Shown one piece after another: positions 1 to 9,660 of a DNA stretch of 64,000 nucleotides. A program made the position numbers and the translations under genes. Origin of the DNA: Rhodospirillales bacterium (lineage in GTDB: Bacteria; Pseudomonadota; Alphaproteobacteria; Micavibrionales; UBA1664); assembly GCA_023898805.1 (NCBI GenBank), contig CP060260.1, positions 1,612,001-1,676,000 on the forward strand. The letters run 5' to 3'. The notes below the pieces were generated by a model. The model worked only from the letters and a program-made list of their open reading frames with translations, did no database searches and was not told where the DNA came from. Numbering within the stretch: the first letter of the stretch is position 1; each line of letters begins with the position of its first letter.

Positions 1-143
1 TTTCTGGCACGCATTCCGGCGCGAAATCTGGTTCGGGCTATGGGACAAGAATGGCATCCGGAACGTTAAAACGGCGTCAATTGACTATGGAAACGGCGCA
101 GAATCGCGCCGCGAACGATCAAGTTTACCGCGTCCCGAATCCG

Positions 144-449
144 TCAATCAACAGGCGATTCATCCGGCGCGAATGTGCGCATGGATAAGGCATGCAACCC
201 GGTTTCGGCCCACAGGGGCGCGATCAGGTCCATCACCCGGCGCTGGCGCTGCAACCGGCTTAGCCCGATAAAGGCGGCCGAGGTGATTTCCAGCGCGAAA
301 TGGCTTTCGCCCGCGCCGTTGTGCCCGGCATGGCCGATATGCCGGTCGCTTTCGTCGTGGACGACCAGCCGTGAAGGGGAAAGCGGGGCCAGTTTTTCCT
401 CTAGCCTGTCCCGCAGTTTTTTCTTGAGTTTGCTTTGCGTCATGCTCAT
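144..449 (-). CDS. bolA: BolA family protein
   Basis: The 101-residue product has the compact BolA/YrbA fold pattern: an N-terminal basic helix, then the segment HAGHNGAGESHFALEI, where the conserved glycine and histidine of the family's binding surface lie, and a C-terminal helix and strand ending near HALSMRTF. BolA proteins partner monothiol glutaredoxins in Fe-S and iron regulation in the cytosol. It is divergent from the J-domain gene, with only 14 bp between the two starts, so the two promoters must overlap coding sequence or each other. The neighbourhood (J-domain protein, cobS, cobT) is a familiar alphaproteobacterial grouping. The length is normal for the family and nothing is missing. 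Confidence 0.9.
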   Translation of the reverse strand: MSMTQSKLKKKLRDRLEEKLAPLSPSRLVVHDESDRHIGHAGHNGAGESHFALEITSAAFIGLSRLQRQRRVMDLIAPLWAETGLHALSMRTFAPDESPVD

Positions 450-463
450 ATCTGCCCTCTCAT

Positions 464-1060
464 ATGGCGATCAAACGCGTCAAACTCAAGGACAAATCAC
501 CGGAATTTGCCGAAAGCCGCAAATCCCGGCCGGGGGCGCATTCCTGCGACATGCCGGGTTGCGACCGGCCGGGCGAACATCGTGCCCCCAAGGACCGGGG
601 CCTGCGCGAGTATTATCATTTCTGTTTTGAACATGCGCAGGAATACAACAAGGCTTGGGATTTCTTCGCGGGCATGAGCCCGTCGGACATCGAGGCGCAT
701 ATCCGCGAAAGCATGTTCGGCGACCGCCCGACCTGGGTCTATACCGCCGCCCCGGATTGGGAGGACACGCTGCGCGCCCGCGCGCAATCCTACCGCGATT
801 TTTCCGAAGAACCCAAAAAACAGCGCAAAACCGCCGAGGCGGCGACGCCGGAGCGCGAGGCGTTGGGGGTCATGGGGCTTGAGCCGCCGGTGACCTTCGC
901 CGCGATCAAGGCCCGTTATCGCGAGTTGATGAAGGAACACCACCCCGACCATAACCCCGGCAACGCCGTGGCCGAGGAAACCGTCAAGCGCGTCAACATG
1001 GCCTACACCATCCTTAAGGCCGCGCATGAAAAATTCGAATCGCTGGACGGCGGGGCGTGA
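464..1060 (+). CDS. J-domain (DnaJ-like) co-chaperone
   Basis: The 198-residue protein carries a C-terminal J domain (about 133-195) with the diagnostic HPD at 160-162, which stimulates the ATPase of DnaK-type Hsp70s. The N-terminal part is not a J domain. It contains Cys28, Cys33 and a later HFCFEH segment (Cys54), spaced like a small metal site, then an aromatic-rich stretch. There is no G/F-rich linker or DnaJ zinc finger, so this is a type III J protein rather than DnaJ itself. It lies between bolA and cobS, as in other Alphaproteobacteria, and its stop overlaps the start of the next gene. Confidence 0.85.
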   Translation: MAIKRVKLKDKSPEFAESRKSRPGAHSCDMPGCDRPGEHRAPKDRGLREYYHFCFEHAQEYNKAWDFFAGMSPSDIEAHIRESMFGDRPTWVYTAAPDWEDTLRARAQSYRDFSEEPKKQRKTAEAATPEREALGVMGLEPPVTFAAIKARYRELMKEHHPDHNPGNAVAEETVKRVNMAYTILKAAHEKFESLDGGA

Positions 1061-1665
1061 TGTTCAATCCCCTCGGGCCGCATGCGCGCGAATTCATGGC
1101 TTTGGCCAGCGGCGCGCTCAGTGCCGTGAACGTCGTGGTCTATCTGCTTTCGGTTTGGCGCGGAAAAACCCGCCCGCATATGTACAGTTGGATCATCTGG
1201 GCGCTGGTGCCCGCCGTCGTCGGTGCGGCCCAGATCGCAAGCAATGGCGGCGTGGGTGGCTGGTCGACGCTGGTCAGCGTGCTGACCGCGGGAATCGTGG
1301 CGCTTGTCGCGGCATTCAGGGGCGAAAAGGCGATCACGCGTGGCGACCGTCTTTGTCTTGCCGGCTGTGTGGTCGCGATACTGTTATGGCCGCTGACCCG
1401 TGATCCGCTGGCGTCCGTCGTGCTGATCACCGCGATCGATCTGGTGGGGTTTTACCCGTCCGTCCGCAAATCCCTGCACAAACCGTGGGAAGAAAGCGCC
1501 TCCGGCTACGTTCTGTTCGGCACGCGCAGCTTCATGGTATGCGCGGCGCTGACCGAATGGCGTCTGGTCAGCGTCGTCTATCCCCTGTTGATGGGGCTGG
1601 CCTGTTTTGTCTTCGCCGGGTTTCTGGCGTTGCGCAGGCGTGCCATGGGCCGCGCCGCCGGATGA
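1060..1665 (+). CDS. Predicted multi-pass inner-membrane protein
   Basis: This 201-residue product has about six hydrophobic segments (near residues 10-28, 38-56, 60-80, 92-112, 116-130 and 150-188) separated by short polar loops, so it is an integral membrane protein with no visible enzyme motif. The ATG overlaps the stop of the J-domain gene (TGATG), and a GTG one codon upstream is possible. The coupling suggests co-transcription. I do not recognise a family; small sugar/lipid-type transporters look similar at this level of detail. Confidence 0.6.
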   Translation: MFNPLGPHAREFMALASGALSAVNVVVYLLSVWRGKTRPHMYSWIIWALVPAVVGAAQIASNGGVGGWSTLVSVLTAGIVALVAAFRGEKAITRGDRLCLAGCVVAILLWPLTRDPLASVVLITAIDLVGFYPSVRKSLHKPWEESASGYVLFGTRSFMVCAALTEWRLVSVVYPLLMGLACFVFAGFLALRRRAMGRAAG

Positions 1666-1730
1666 TCGAATTGCGTTGATAAGCGCGGCCGGCTTTCCTA
1701 GATTGAGGGGACGCAACGAAAGCGAATCCC

Positions 1731-2747
1731 ATGGCCCTTCTTCCCGGCAAGACATCCATCTCCACCCATCTCACGCCGTTCGAGGGTGGAAAGCCCGAAC
1801 GCGTCATCGACACCAAGGCGGTATTCGGCGTCGAATGTCCGTGGCCGGTGATGGGTTACATCACCGCCAACGAATTCGTGCCGATCGTTGACGACACCTA
1901 TCATTTCGATCCCGAAACCACGCGCGCCATTCTGGCGGGTTTCGCGCATAACCGCCGCGTCCTGATCCAGGGTCTGCACGGCACCGGCAAATCGACCCAT
2001 ATCGAACAGGTCGCGGCGCGCCTGAACTGGCCTTGCGTGCGCATCAACCTCGATTCCCACATCTCGCGCGTCGATCTGGTGGGCAAGGACGCGATCGTCC
2101 TGAAGGAAGGCAAACAGGTCACGGAGTATAAGGAGGGGATTTTGCCCTGGTCGCTCCAGCACCCGGTCGCGCTGGTCTTCGACGAATACGACGCGGGCCG
2201 CCCCGACGTGATGTTCGTGATCCAGCGCGTGCTGGAATCCGAAGGCCGCCTGACCCTGCTCGAACAAAACCGCGTCATCCGCCCGCACCCGTATTTCCGG
2301 CTGTTCGCGACGTCCAACACCGTGGGGCTTGGCGACACCACGGGCCTGTATCACGGCACCCAGCAGATCAATCAGGGCCAGATGGACCGCTGGAACATCG
2401 TCGTCACGCTTTCATATCTCAGCCTTGAGCACGAGATGGAGGTGGTCATGAAGAAGTTTCCCGTCCTTGATACCAAACAGGGACGCGAGGAGGTGAAGGC
2501 GATGGTCCGCGTCGCCGAACTGACGCGCAACGGCTTCCGCGCGGGCGACCTTTCGACGCTGATGAGCCCGCGCAGCGTGCTCGCCTGGGCCGAAAACGCA
2601 CAGATTTTCGGCAACCGCGAGGAAGCGTTCAAATTCACGTTCCTGAACAAATGCGACGAACTCGAACGCCCGGTCGTCGCCGAATATTACCAGCGCGCCT
2701 TTGGTGTGGAGCTGATGCCCGATGACGGCAAGGGAACCGGACAATAA
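1731..2747 (+). CDS. cobS: Cobaltochelatase subunit CobS (AAA+ ATPase)
   Basis: CobS is the MoxR-like AAA+ subunit of the aerobic cobaltochelatase CobNST, which inserts cobalt into hydrogenobyrinate a,c-diamide. The 338 residues include a Walker A motif GLHGTGKST at 81-89 and a Walker B region VALVFDEYD at 146-154, with a sensor-type stretch FATSNTVGLGD later. Length and order match CobS. The gene overlaps cobT by 26 bp, so the two are translated together. No cobN is in the window. In many Alphaproteobacteria CobS/CobT sit away from the cob operon, as here, so a role with another magnesium or cobalt chelatase partner cannot be excluded. Confidence 0.93.
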   Translation: MALLPGKTSISTHLTPFEGGKPERVIDTKAVFGVECPWPVMGYITANEFVPIVDDTYHFDPETTRAILAGFAHNRRVLIQGLHGTGKSTHIEQVAARLNWPCVRINLDSHISRVDLVGKDAIVLKEGKQVTEYKEGILPWSLQHPVALVFDEYDAGRPDVMFVIQRVLESEGRLTLLEQNRVIRPHPYFRLFATSNTVGLGDTTGLYHGTQQINQGQMDRWNIVVTLSYLSLEHEMEVVMKKFPVLDTKQGREEVKAMVRVAELTRNGFRAGDLSTLMSPRSVLAWAENAQIFGNREEAFKFTFLNKCDELERPVVAEYYQRAFGVELMPDDGKGTGQ

Positions 2748-4620
2748 TTCGCGGGCCGAGGCCTTTCGCGCGCTGACCACGGCGGCCCTGCGCGCGATGT
2801 CGGGCGAAACGGCCGAAACGCTGGACACGACCTTCGGTCCCGTGCCTTCCTCGATGCAATCGGGACAGCAGCGCGTAACCCGCCATGTCGGCAAAAAAAC
2901 CGCGCGCCTGCCGCTGCCGCCCGCGACGCTGGACGCCGCCGCGCGCGGCGAATTGCGCGGTGCCGCCGATGCCGCGGCCCTGCATCTGAAATACCACGAC
3001 ACGAAAAAACATGCCGCGCTCGCGCCGCCCGATTCCCGCGCGCGGGCGATATTCGACCTGCTGGAACAAGTGCGGGTCGAGGCGCTGGGCGCGCGCGAAG
3101 GGCGCGGCATTGCGCAAAATCTGGCCGCGGCGCTGGAGGCACAGGCCCGCCGCAAGGGCTATGGCAGCCCCGAACGCGCGAACCCCGTGGCGGTCGAGGA
3201 CGGGATTTTCGCGCTTGCCAGCGAGGCGCTGGAAGGCCGGGCATTGCAACCCGCCGCCCGCGCCGCCGCCGATGCGTGGCGCGAATGGCTGACGCAGCAT
3301 CTCGGCTCCCACGGGTTCGATGCGCTCTCCCGCGATCTCGACGATCAGGCCGCGTTCGCCCGCGCGGCCTACAAAATGATCCGCGCGCTGGCCATCGATC
3401 CGGGGCGCGACGACCCGGCCAGCGACGATGAAACCGCCGCCGGTGCGGGCGCCGCGCCGGGTGATGGGGAAAACGCGGGCGGTGAGGGCGCGGGCGCGCA
3501 AGCGCAGGGCGAGGCCGATGCCGCCGCGATGGGCGAGGGCGGAGAGGACGAGGCCGCGGGCGACGAATCCGCCGCCGGTGCCGAATCGGCGCGGGACGGC
3601 GACGGCAGCCGGGAAGAACGTGGCGGCGAAACGCCGGGCCATGCGGACCGTCGCGACGACGCGGCCGGGGGTGCAGAACGCGCCCGCACCTACAAGGTGT
3701 TCACCACGCAGTATGACGAGGTGGTGGATGCCGCCGATCTGGCCGATTCGGGCGAACGCGCGCGCCTGCGCGCGGTGCTGGACCAGCAGCTGCAACCCCT
3801 TCAGGTCGTGATCCGCCGTCTGGCCAACCGCTTGCAGCGCCGCCTGATGGCGCGCCAGCAGCGCCGCTGGATCTTTGACATCGAGGAAGGCATCCTCGAT
3901 CCCGCGCGGCTGGCCCGCGTGGTCGCGACACCGGGCAGCCCGCTGTCCTTCAAGATCGAAAAGGACACCGATTTCCGCGATACGGTGGTCGGGCTTTTGA
4001 TCGACAATTCGGGATCGATGCGCGGGCGGCCGATCGCCATCGCCGCGCTGTCCACCGACATTCTGGCCCAGACGCTGGAACGCTGCGGCGTCAAGGTCGA
4101 TGTGCTGGGCTTCACCACCTCCGCATGGAAAGGCGGGCGCGCGCGCGACGCATGGGTCGCCGCCGGACGTCCGCCGCATCCGGGGCGGCTTAACGATCTG
4201 CGCCACATCGTCTACAAGGCCGCCGACGCGCCGTGGCGCCGCGCCCGCGCCAATATCGGCATCATGCTCAAGGAAGGGCTGCTCAAGGAAAACATCGACG
4301 GCGAGGCATTGGTCTGGGCCCATGCGCGTCTGGCCGCGCGGCCCGAACGCCGCCGCATATTGATGGTGATCTCTGACGGCGCGCCGGTTGACGACTCCAC
4401 GCTTTCCGCCAACAGCGCGAATTATCTGGAATTCGACCTGCATCGCGCCATCGCGTGGATCGAAAAGCGCGGACTGGTGGAATTATGCGCGATCGGCATC
4501 GGCCACGACGTCACGCGTTATTACCGCCGCGCCGTGACCATAAGGGATGTCGAGGATCTGGGCTCGACCATGACCCAGGAACTGGCGGATCTGTTCGAGG
4601 ACGAATTGCGCCGGACATAA
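2722..4620 (+). CDS. cobT: Cobaltochelatase subunit CobT (VWA domain)
   Basis: The 632-residue protein has an N-terminal region, a very acidic and alanine-rich low-complexity linker (about 235-325), and a C-terminal von Willebrand A domain. The MIDAS signature DNSGS is at 428-432, and a later SDGAPVDDS segment carries further metal ligands. This is the layout of CobT, which forms a chaperone-like ring with CobS and activates CobN. It starts inside the 3' end of cobS. The acidic linker is longer than the ordered part of the family and probably varies in length between species. Confidence 0.93.
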   Translation: MTAREPDNNSRAEAFRALTTAALRAMSGETAETLDTTFGPVPSSMQSGQQRVTRHVGKKTARLPLPPATLDAAARGELRGAADAAALHLKYHDTKKHAALAPPDSRARAIFDLLEQVRVEALGAREGRGIAQNLAAALEAQARRKGYGSPERANPVAVEDGIFALASEALEGRALQPAARAAADAWREWLTQHLGSHGFDALSRDLDDQAAFARAAYKMIRALAIDPGRDDPASDDETAAGAGAAPGDGENAGGEGAGAQAQGEADAAAMGEGGEDEAAGDESAAGAESARDGDGSREERGGETPGHADRRDDAAGGAERARTYKVFTTQYDEVVDAADLADSGERARLRAVLDQQLQPLQVVIRRLANRLQRRLMARQQRRWIFDIEEGILDPARLARVVATPGSPLSFKIEKDTDFRDTVVGLLIDNSGSMRGRPIAIAALSTDILAQTLERCGVKVDVLGFTTSAWKGGRARDAWVAAGRPPHPGRLNDLRHIVYKAADAPWRRARANIGIMLKEGLLKENIDGEALVWAHARLAARPERRRILMVISDGAPVDDSTLSANSANYLEFDLHRAIAWIEKRGLVELCAIGIGHDVTRYYRRAVTIRDVEDLGSTMTQELADLFEDELRRT

Positions 4621-4632
4621 AAACTCCGTACC

Positions 4633-6573
4633 ATGCGCGTCGTGATAAGCGTAAAAGCCACCGAACAAGCTGCGGCACAGACCGAAAAGGCCGAAAACGA
4701 ACTGCCGCACCCGATCCGCACCGCCGCCGTCATCGGCGCGCTGGGTGTGGTGTTCGGCGATATCGGGACCAGCCCGCTTTACGCCTTCCGCGAATCCTTC
4801 CGCGTCGCCATGCAGGGCGGGGCCGATGTGCACATGGCGGTTCTGGGCGTTTTGTCCATGATCTTCTGGGCGCTCACCATCACCATTTCGACCAAATATC
4901 TGATGTTCATCCTGCGCGCCGACAACGAGGGCGAGGGCGGGGTGATGGCGCTGATCACCGGCCTTGGTCTGAACGGCAGCCGCCGGGGTTTCGGCGCGGT
5001 GCTGCTGACGGCCGGGCTGCTTGGCGCGGCCATGCTGTTCGGCGACGGGGTGATCACCCCGGCCATTTCGGTCCTCTCCGCGATCGAGGGGGTACAGGTT
5101 GTGGCCCCGTCGCTCGACCGCTGGGTGATCTACATCACCATGGGCGTGCTGATCTCCGTATTCATGTCGCAACGCTTCGGCACCGAACGCATCGGTATGC
5201 TCTATGGCCCGCTGACTTTGTGCTGGTTTCTTGCGATCGGCGCCGTGGGTCTGAACCAGATTCTTCAAATGCCCGCCGTGCTGGATGCGTTCAACCCCGG
5301 CTACGCGGTGCTGCTGGTGATGAACCATCCGGAACTTTCCGCTGCGCTGATCGGCGTGGTGTTTCTGGCGGTGACGGGCGGCGAGGCGCTGTTTGCCGAC
5401 ATGGGGCATTTCGGGCGCGGCGTCATCCGGGTTGCGTGGTTCGCGGTCGTCATGCCCTGCCTGCTGCTCAATTACTTCGGTCAGGGGGCGTTGATGCTTG
5501 CGCGCAACGGCGCGGTCGAAAACCCGTTCTTTGAAATTTCGCCCGACTGGTTCGGCATTCCGTTGCTGGCGCTGGCCACCGTCGCGACCGTCATCGCCTC
5601 GCAGGCGATGATCACCGGTGCCTTCGCGATCGCCCGTCAGGCGATCGAGATCGGCTATTTCCCGCCGATGCGTATCAAATCGACCTCCGACCAGAACAGC
5701 CTGCACATCTTCATCCCGCGCCTGAACATGGCGATGATGACGGTGACGCTGGCCATCGTCGTGATCTTCCAATCTTCGGCGCGACTGGCCTCGGCCTATG
5801 GCATCGCGGTCGCGGTGTCGATGCTGATGACCTCGGTCCTGTTCTTTTATTGGATGATGAAAAAGTCGGGCTGGCCAAAACTGCTCGCCATTCCGTTATG
5901 CGCGGTGTTCGTACTGCTTGATTCCTCCTACGTTCTCAGCAATCTGATGAAGACGTTCGAAGGCGGATGGCTGCCGCTTTTGATGGGCGCCTTCGTGCTG
6001 ACGGCGATGGTTGCGTGGCACCGCGGCCTTGAAAAACTGGTCGACCGCCACCTTGAATATACCGAACCGCTGGTTGATTTCGCGGCCCGCACCAGTCGCG
6101 CGCCGCTTTCGCTGGTCAAGCATACGGGAATCTTCTTTTCCCGCACCGGGACAATGGCGCCGGTGCCGCTTGAACGCATGGCCGACATGCTGCACATCAA
6201 ATTCGCACGGATGGTGATCATCACCATCCGCATCGAATCCCGCCCCTATGTCCGCGCCGAAAAACGACTGTTCGCCGAAACCATCGGCACCAACATTTTG
6301 AAGATCGAGGTGCATTACGGCTATCAGCAGGCGATCAACATTCCCGCGACCATCGGCGCGACGCTGGCGGAACACGGAATCGACACCGACGAGGCGTTGT
6401 ACATCATCGGCCACGAACGGGTGATCGCCCCGCCCGATCCGGGCAACGTCTTCGACTTGATGAACATCTTGTTCGCGATTCTGGCGGCGACGGCCGAACG
6501 CTCGGTCGACCGCTTCTGCCTGCCCGCCACGCGCACGCTGGAAATCGGCTACCCCGTCCACCTGCAGGATTGA
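4633..6573 (+). CDS. kup: Kup low-affinity potassium transporter
   Basis: The 646-residue protein belongs to the KUP/HAK family of K+/H+ symporters. The N-terminal GVVFGDIGTSPLYAF motif of the first membrane helix is intact, about twelve hydrophobic helices follow to roughly residue 470, and a cytosolic C-terminal domain ends the protein. It lies 12 bp after cobT on the same strand, but the function is unrelated and no strong ribosome-binding site is visible. The ATG at 4633 is the first available. It converges on the CNNM gene with only 11 bp between stops. Confidence 0.93.
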   Translation: MRVVISVKATEQAAAQTEKAENELPHPIRTAAVIGALGVVFGDIGTSPLYAFRESFRVAMQGGADVHMAVLGVLSMIFWALTITISTKYLMFILRADNEGEGGVMALITGLGLNGSRRGFGAVLLTAGLLGAAMLFGDGVITPAISVLSAIEGVQVVAPSLDRWVIYITMGVLISVFMSQRFGTERIGMLYGPLTLCWFLAIGAVGLNQILQMPAVLDAFNPGYAVLLVMNHPELSAALIGVVFLAVTGGEALFADMGHFGRGVIRVAWFAVVMPCLLLNYFGQGALMLARNGAVENPFFEISPDWFGIPLLALATVATVIASQAMITGAFAIARQAIEIGYFPPMRIKSTSDQNSLHIFIPRLNMAMMTVTLAIVVIFQSSARLASAYGIAVAVSMLMTSVLFFYWMMKKSGWPKLLAIPLCAVFVLLDSSYVLSNLMKTFEGGWLPLLMGAFVLTAMVAWHRGLEKLVDRHLEYTEPLVDFAARTSRAPLSLVKHTGIFFSRTGTMAPVPLERMADMLHIKFARMVIITIRIESRPYVRAEKRLFAETIGTNILKIEVHYGYQQAINIPATIGATLAEHGIDTDEALYIIGHERVIAPPDPGNVFDLMNILFAILAATAERSVDRFCLPATRTLEIGYPVHLQD

Positions 6574-6584
6574 TCCGTATTGAT

Positions 6585-7883
6585 TTACGCGACCTTCTGC
6601 GCAAGAGCCGCATCGGGCGCGATGCGGATCAGCGTGATCTGATTGCGCTGGCGCTTTAAAATCTTGAACCGGTAATCGTGGAACACGAAACTTTGCCCGA
6701 CCGCCGGGATCATCTTGGATTCGTGCAAAATCAGCCCCGCGACGGTGGCATAATCGTCGTCGGGCAGGTTCCATTCCAGGGCGCGGTTCAGATCGCGGAT
6801 CGTGACCGTGCCGTCGACGATATACGACCCGTTTGGCTGCGCCCGCACGCCGGGCACGCTGACATCGTGTTCGTCCTCGATATCGCCGACGATTTCTTCA
6901 AGAATATCCTCCAGCGTCACGATGCCTTGAAATGTGCCGTATTCGTCGACGACGATGGCGAAATGCTCCTTGCGGTCGCGGAACGCCTGCAACTGGTCGA
7001 ACAGGATGGTGGTGTCGGGAATGAACCACGGGTCGGAAATCAGACGCGAAATATCGATGCGTGAAAAATCGCCCTGCGCCAGCGACATTTCGCGCAAAAG
7101 CGCCTTGGCGTGCAGGATGCCGACGATGTTGTCCGGGTCGTTGCGGTACACCGGCAGCCGTGAATAGGCATTGTCCAGCACCTGGTCTATGACCACGCCG
7201 ATGGGTTGGGAAATATCGACGGTTTCGACGGTCTTGCGGTGGGTCATGATCGACCCGACTTCGATATCCGCGAGATCGAGGATGGAATGCAGCATCGCGC
7301 GCTTGGCCTGGGTGCGCATGGCCTCCGTGCTTTCGTGCAGCTCGATCGCGCCGCGCAATTCCTCCTCGGCGGCCTCGTTCTGCCCTGTGATCGGCTTCAT
7401 CAGCCGCAGCATCACCCGCAGGATCATCGAAACCACCGCCAGAATGGGCGAAAACGCCCAGATCATGCCGCGCACCGCGGGCGCGACGCGCATCGCCATG
7501 GCGTCGGCGCGCATCAATGCATAGGTCTTGGGCAGGACTTCGGCGAAAATCAGTAAAAGCACGGTGATAATGCCCGTGGCGTACAAAATCCCGCTGGCCC
7601 CGAAGATCGACATCAAAATCGACGTCGCGATCGCCGAGGACAGGGTATTGGTGATGTTGTTGCCCAAAAGGATCGCGCCGATCAGCCGGTCCTTGTTTTC
7701 GCGCAAGCGGTTGACCAGCGCCGCGCGCGCATCGCCTTCTAACTCCAGCGCGTGCATCCGCGCCTTGCTCGCGCCCGTAAGCGCGGTTTCCGCCGCCGAA
7801 AAAAACGCGGAAAACAGGATCAGCACGCCGATCGCCGATACCGACTCCCACAATCCCCATTTCAGGTCGAATTCCATTTCCAT
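6585..7883 (-). CDS. CNNM/CorC (HlyC/CorC, TlyC) family membrane protein
   Basis: The 432-residue protein has the three-part structure of this family: a DUF21/CNNM membrane domain with four hydrophobic segments (1-180), a CBS-domain pair (about 205-330, including FAIVVDEYGTFQGIVTLEDI) and a C-terminal CorC/HlyC transporter-associated domain (about 345-425). Members are implicated in Mg2+ or Co2+ export; the older hemolysin label is historical. It is the last gene of an aroK-aroB-CNNM operon and begins 3 bp after the aroB stop, a pairing also seen in rhizobia. Confidence 0.9.
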   Translation of the reverse strand: MEMEFDLKWGLWESVSAIGVLILFSAFFSAAETALTGASKARMHALELEGDARAALVNRLRENKDRLIGAILLGNNITNTLSSAIATSILMSIFGASGILYATGIITVLLLIFAEVLPKTYALMRADAMAMRVAPAVRGMIWAFSPILAVVSMILRVMLRLMKPITGQNEAAEEELRGAIELHESTEAMRTQAKRAMLHSILDLADIEVGSIMTHRKTVETVDISQPIGVVIDQVLDNAYSRLPVYRNDPDNIVGILHAKALLREMSLAQGDFSRIDISRLISDPWFIPDTTILFDQLQAFRDRKEHFAIVVDEYGTFQGIVTLEDILEEIVGDIEDEHDVSVPGVRAQPNGSYIVDGTVTIRDLNRALEWNLPDDDYATVAGLILHESKMIPAVGQSFVFHDYRFKILKRQRNQITLIRIAPDAALAQKVA

Positions 7884-7886
7884 GGC

Positions 7887-8975
7887 TTATCCTTTCGCCG
7901 ATTGCGTAAGCGCGTCCGCGACCGCGCTCATATCGGCGTCCTGCGTTGCGAACGCCGAGCCGATTCCGCGCGCGAGGATGAAGGTCAGCCGCCCGCCCGC
8001 CGCTTTCTTGTCGCCTGCCATCAGGCCGATCAAGGCCTGCGCGTCCAGCGCGGGAAAACCCGCGATGTCCGATATCGCAACGGGCAGGCCCATCCGCCGC
8101 ATATGCGCGCACGCCCGCGCGGCGTCCTGTTCCGGGCAAAGCCCCATCCGGCGTGAAACGTCGAAGGCCAGCGCCATGCCGACGGCCACCGCTTCGCCAT
8201 GCGCAAGCCGGTCGTCGAATCCGCACGCGGCTTCAAGCGCATGGGCGAAGGTGTGCCCGAAATTCAAGAGCGCGCGCACGCCGCCCTCGCGCTCGTCCGC
8301 CGCGACGATCGCGGCCTTGGCGCGGCATGACGTGGCGATGGCGTGGACCAGCGCGTCCTCGTTGCGCGCCAGCACGTCTTCGCCGTGCGCTTCAAGCCAG
8401 TCGAAAAACGCAGGATCGCCCAGAAAACCGTATTTGACGATTTCGGCATATCCTGCGCGCATTTCCCGCGCGGGCAGGGTGGCAAGTGTCGCGGTGTCCG
8501 CCGCCACCAGAAGCGGCTGGTGGAACGCTCCGATCAGGTTCTTGCCTGCTTCGGCGTTGATGCCGGTCTTTCCGCCGACCGAGGAATCGACCTGAGCCAG
8601 AAGCGTCGTCGGCACCTGAATGAAATCAAGGCCGCGCAGCGCGATCGCCGCCGCGAACCCCGCATGGTCGCCCACGACCCCGCCGCCGAAGGCGACGATA
8701 ATGGTTTTTCTCTCCGGCTTCTGCGCCAGAATCCATGACATCGTCTCGCCCAGCGATTCCCATGTCTTGACGCCTTCGCCGCGCCCGGTGACGCGCAGGT
8801 TTTCCTTTAAAAACGCGGGCAGATGCGTCTGCGCTGCCGGATCGCACAGCGTCAGGAAACGCCGTCCGGCGAATTGCGTGCGGCAGGCGGCTTCAAGCGC
8901 CGAAAGCGCCCCCGCGCCGATCACGATGTCATAGGCGCGCCCGCCGGAAAGAGGAACGGAAACCCGTGTCGTCAT
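7887..8975 (-). CDS. aroB: 3-Dehydroquinate synthase
   Basis: AroB converts DAHP to 3-dehydroquinate, the second step of the shikimate pathway. The 362-residue product contains the NAD-binding segment AFGGGVVGDHAGFAA, the VPTTLLAQVDSSVGGKTGIN motif and the zinc-binding region around LLNFGHTFAHALE. I start it at the ATG 8975 (MTTRVSV) rather than the longer frame reaching 9080. The ATG overlaps the aroK stop as ATGA, and the extra upstream residues are arginine-rich and unlike AroB. The overlap implies translational coupling with aroK. Confidence 0.95.
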   Translation of the reverse strand: MTTRVSVPLSGGRAYDIVIGAGALSALEAACRTQFAGRRFLTLCDPAAQTHLPAFLKENLRVTGRGEGVKTWESLGETMSWILAQKPERKTIIVAFGGGVVGDHAGFAAAIALRGLDFIQVPTTLLAQVDSSVGGKTGINAEAGKNLIGAFHQPLLVAADTATLATLPAREMRAGYAEIVKYGFLGDPAFFDWLEAHGEDVLARNEDALVHAIATSCRAKAAIVAADEREGGVRALLNFGHTFAHALEAACGFDDRLAHGEAVAVGMALAFDVSRRMGLCPEQDAARACAHMRRMGLPVAISDIAGFPALDAQALIGLMAGDKKAAGGRLTFILARGIGSAFATQDADMSAVADALTQSAKG

Positions 8976-9580
8976 GATGCCGCCATCCATGCGTTCAGCC
9001 CGGCGATGATCGCGTTCAACGCGTCGTCGCCGCACGCCCTGTCTGTTGAAACCGCGAATTGGGCGCTTTCCTCGTACCATGCCGCACGCTTTTCCATCAA
9101 TGCGCGCAGGATCGCGACCGGATCGCCGCCGTTAAGCAATGGGCGCGCGGTGCTTTCGGCGCAGCGCGCGGCCAGTGTTTCCGGGCTGGCGGTAAGCCAT
9201 ACGGCGCAGGCGCGCCGACGCAGCGCATCCCGCATCTCCGGCGTGGCGACGATGCCGCCGCCTGCGGCGATGACGCGCGCCTCTGCATCCAAAAGCCGGT
9301 CCATCACCTGCGCTTCTTGTTTCCGGAATGCGTCTTCACCGTGCTGGGCGAAGAAATCCGCGATGCGGCATCCTTGCGCCTGCTCGAACGCGGTGTCGGC
9401 ATCGCTGAAGGGCAACGCCAGCGCACGGGCCAGTTTGCGCCCAAGCTGGCTTTTGCCGGACCCCATCATGCCGATCAGGACGACCGGGCGTGCCAGCGTT
9501 TTTTCAAGCCGAGGCGGTTGCGCCACAATTCGGTCACAATTGGCGGAAATTTGCGCGTCTGGGGCCGGGCGATCTTGCAT
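8972..9580 (-). CDS. aroK: Shikimate kinase
   Basis: AroK phosphorylates shikimate using ATP. The 202-residue protein has the P-loop GMMGSGKS at 37-44, the shikimate-binding DADTAFE stretch soon after, an AGGGIV loop near the middle and an R-P-L-L lid element (TARPLL). About 30 residues precede the core fold, a common alphaproteobacterial extension, although a shorter start cannot be ruled out. It is the first gene of the minus-strand operon with aroB. An 80-bp gap separates it from the divergent repeat-protein gene and must hold both promoters. Confidence 0.95.
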   Translation of the reverse strand: MQDRPAPDAQISANCDRIVAQPPRLEKTLARPVVLIGMMGSGKSQLGRKLARALALPFSDADTAFEQAQGCRIADFFAQHGEDAFRKQEAQVMDRLLDAEARVIAAGGGIVATPEMRDALRRRACAVWLTASPETLAARCAESTARPLLNGGDPVAILRALMEKRAAWYEESAQFAVSTDRACGDDALNAIIAGLNAWMAAS

Positions 9581-9660
9581 AGTGCTTTGGGTTATGCCAT
9601 GAAAGGCGCGTCGAATAGAAGCATTCTGTTCAAAAACAAATATTGGGAAGAGAGATTACT

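Noticed and set aside
1..143. Partial gene entering from the left edge
   Set aside because: Frame 1 ends at a stop at 67-69 and frame 2 stays open, but neither gives enough residues or a motif to support a call.
7887..9080. A longer AroB reaching 9080
   Set aside because: The added residues are Arg-rich and lie inside aroK. The ATGA overlap at 8975 fixes the more likely start.
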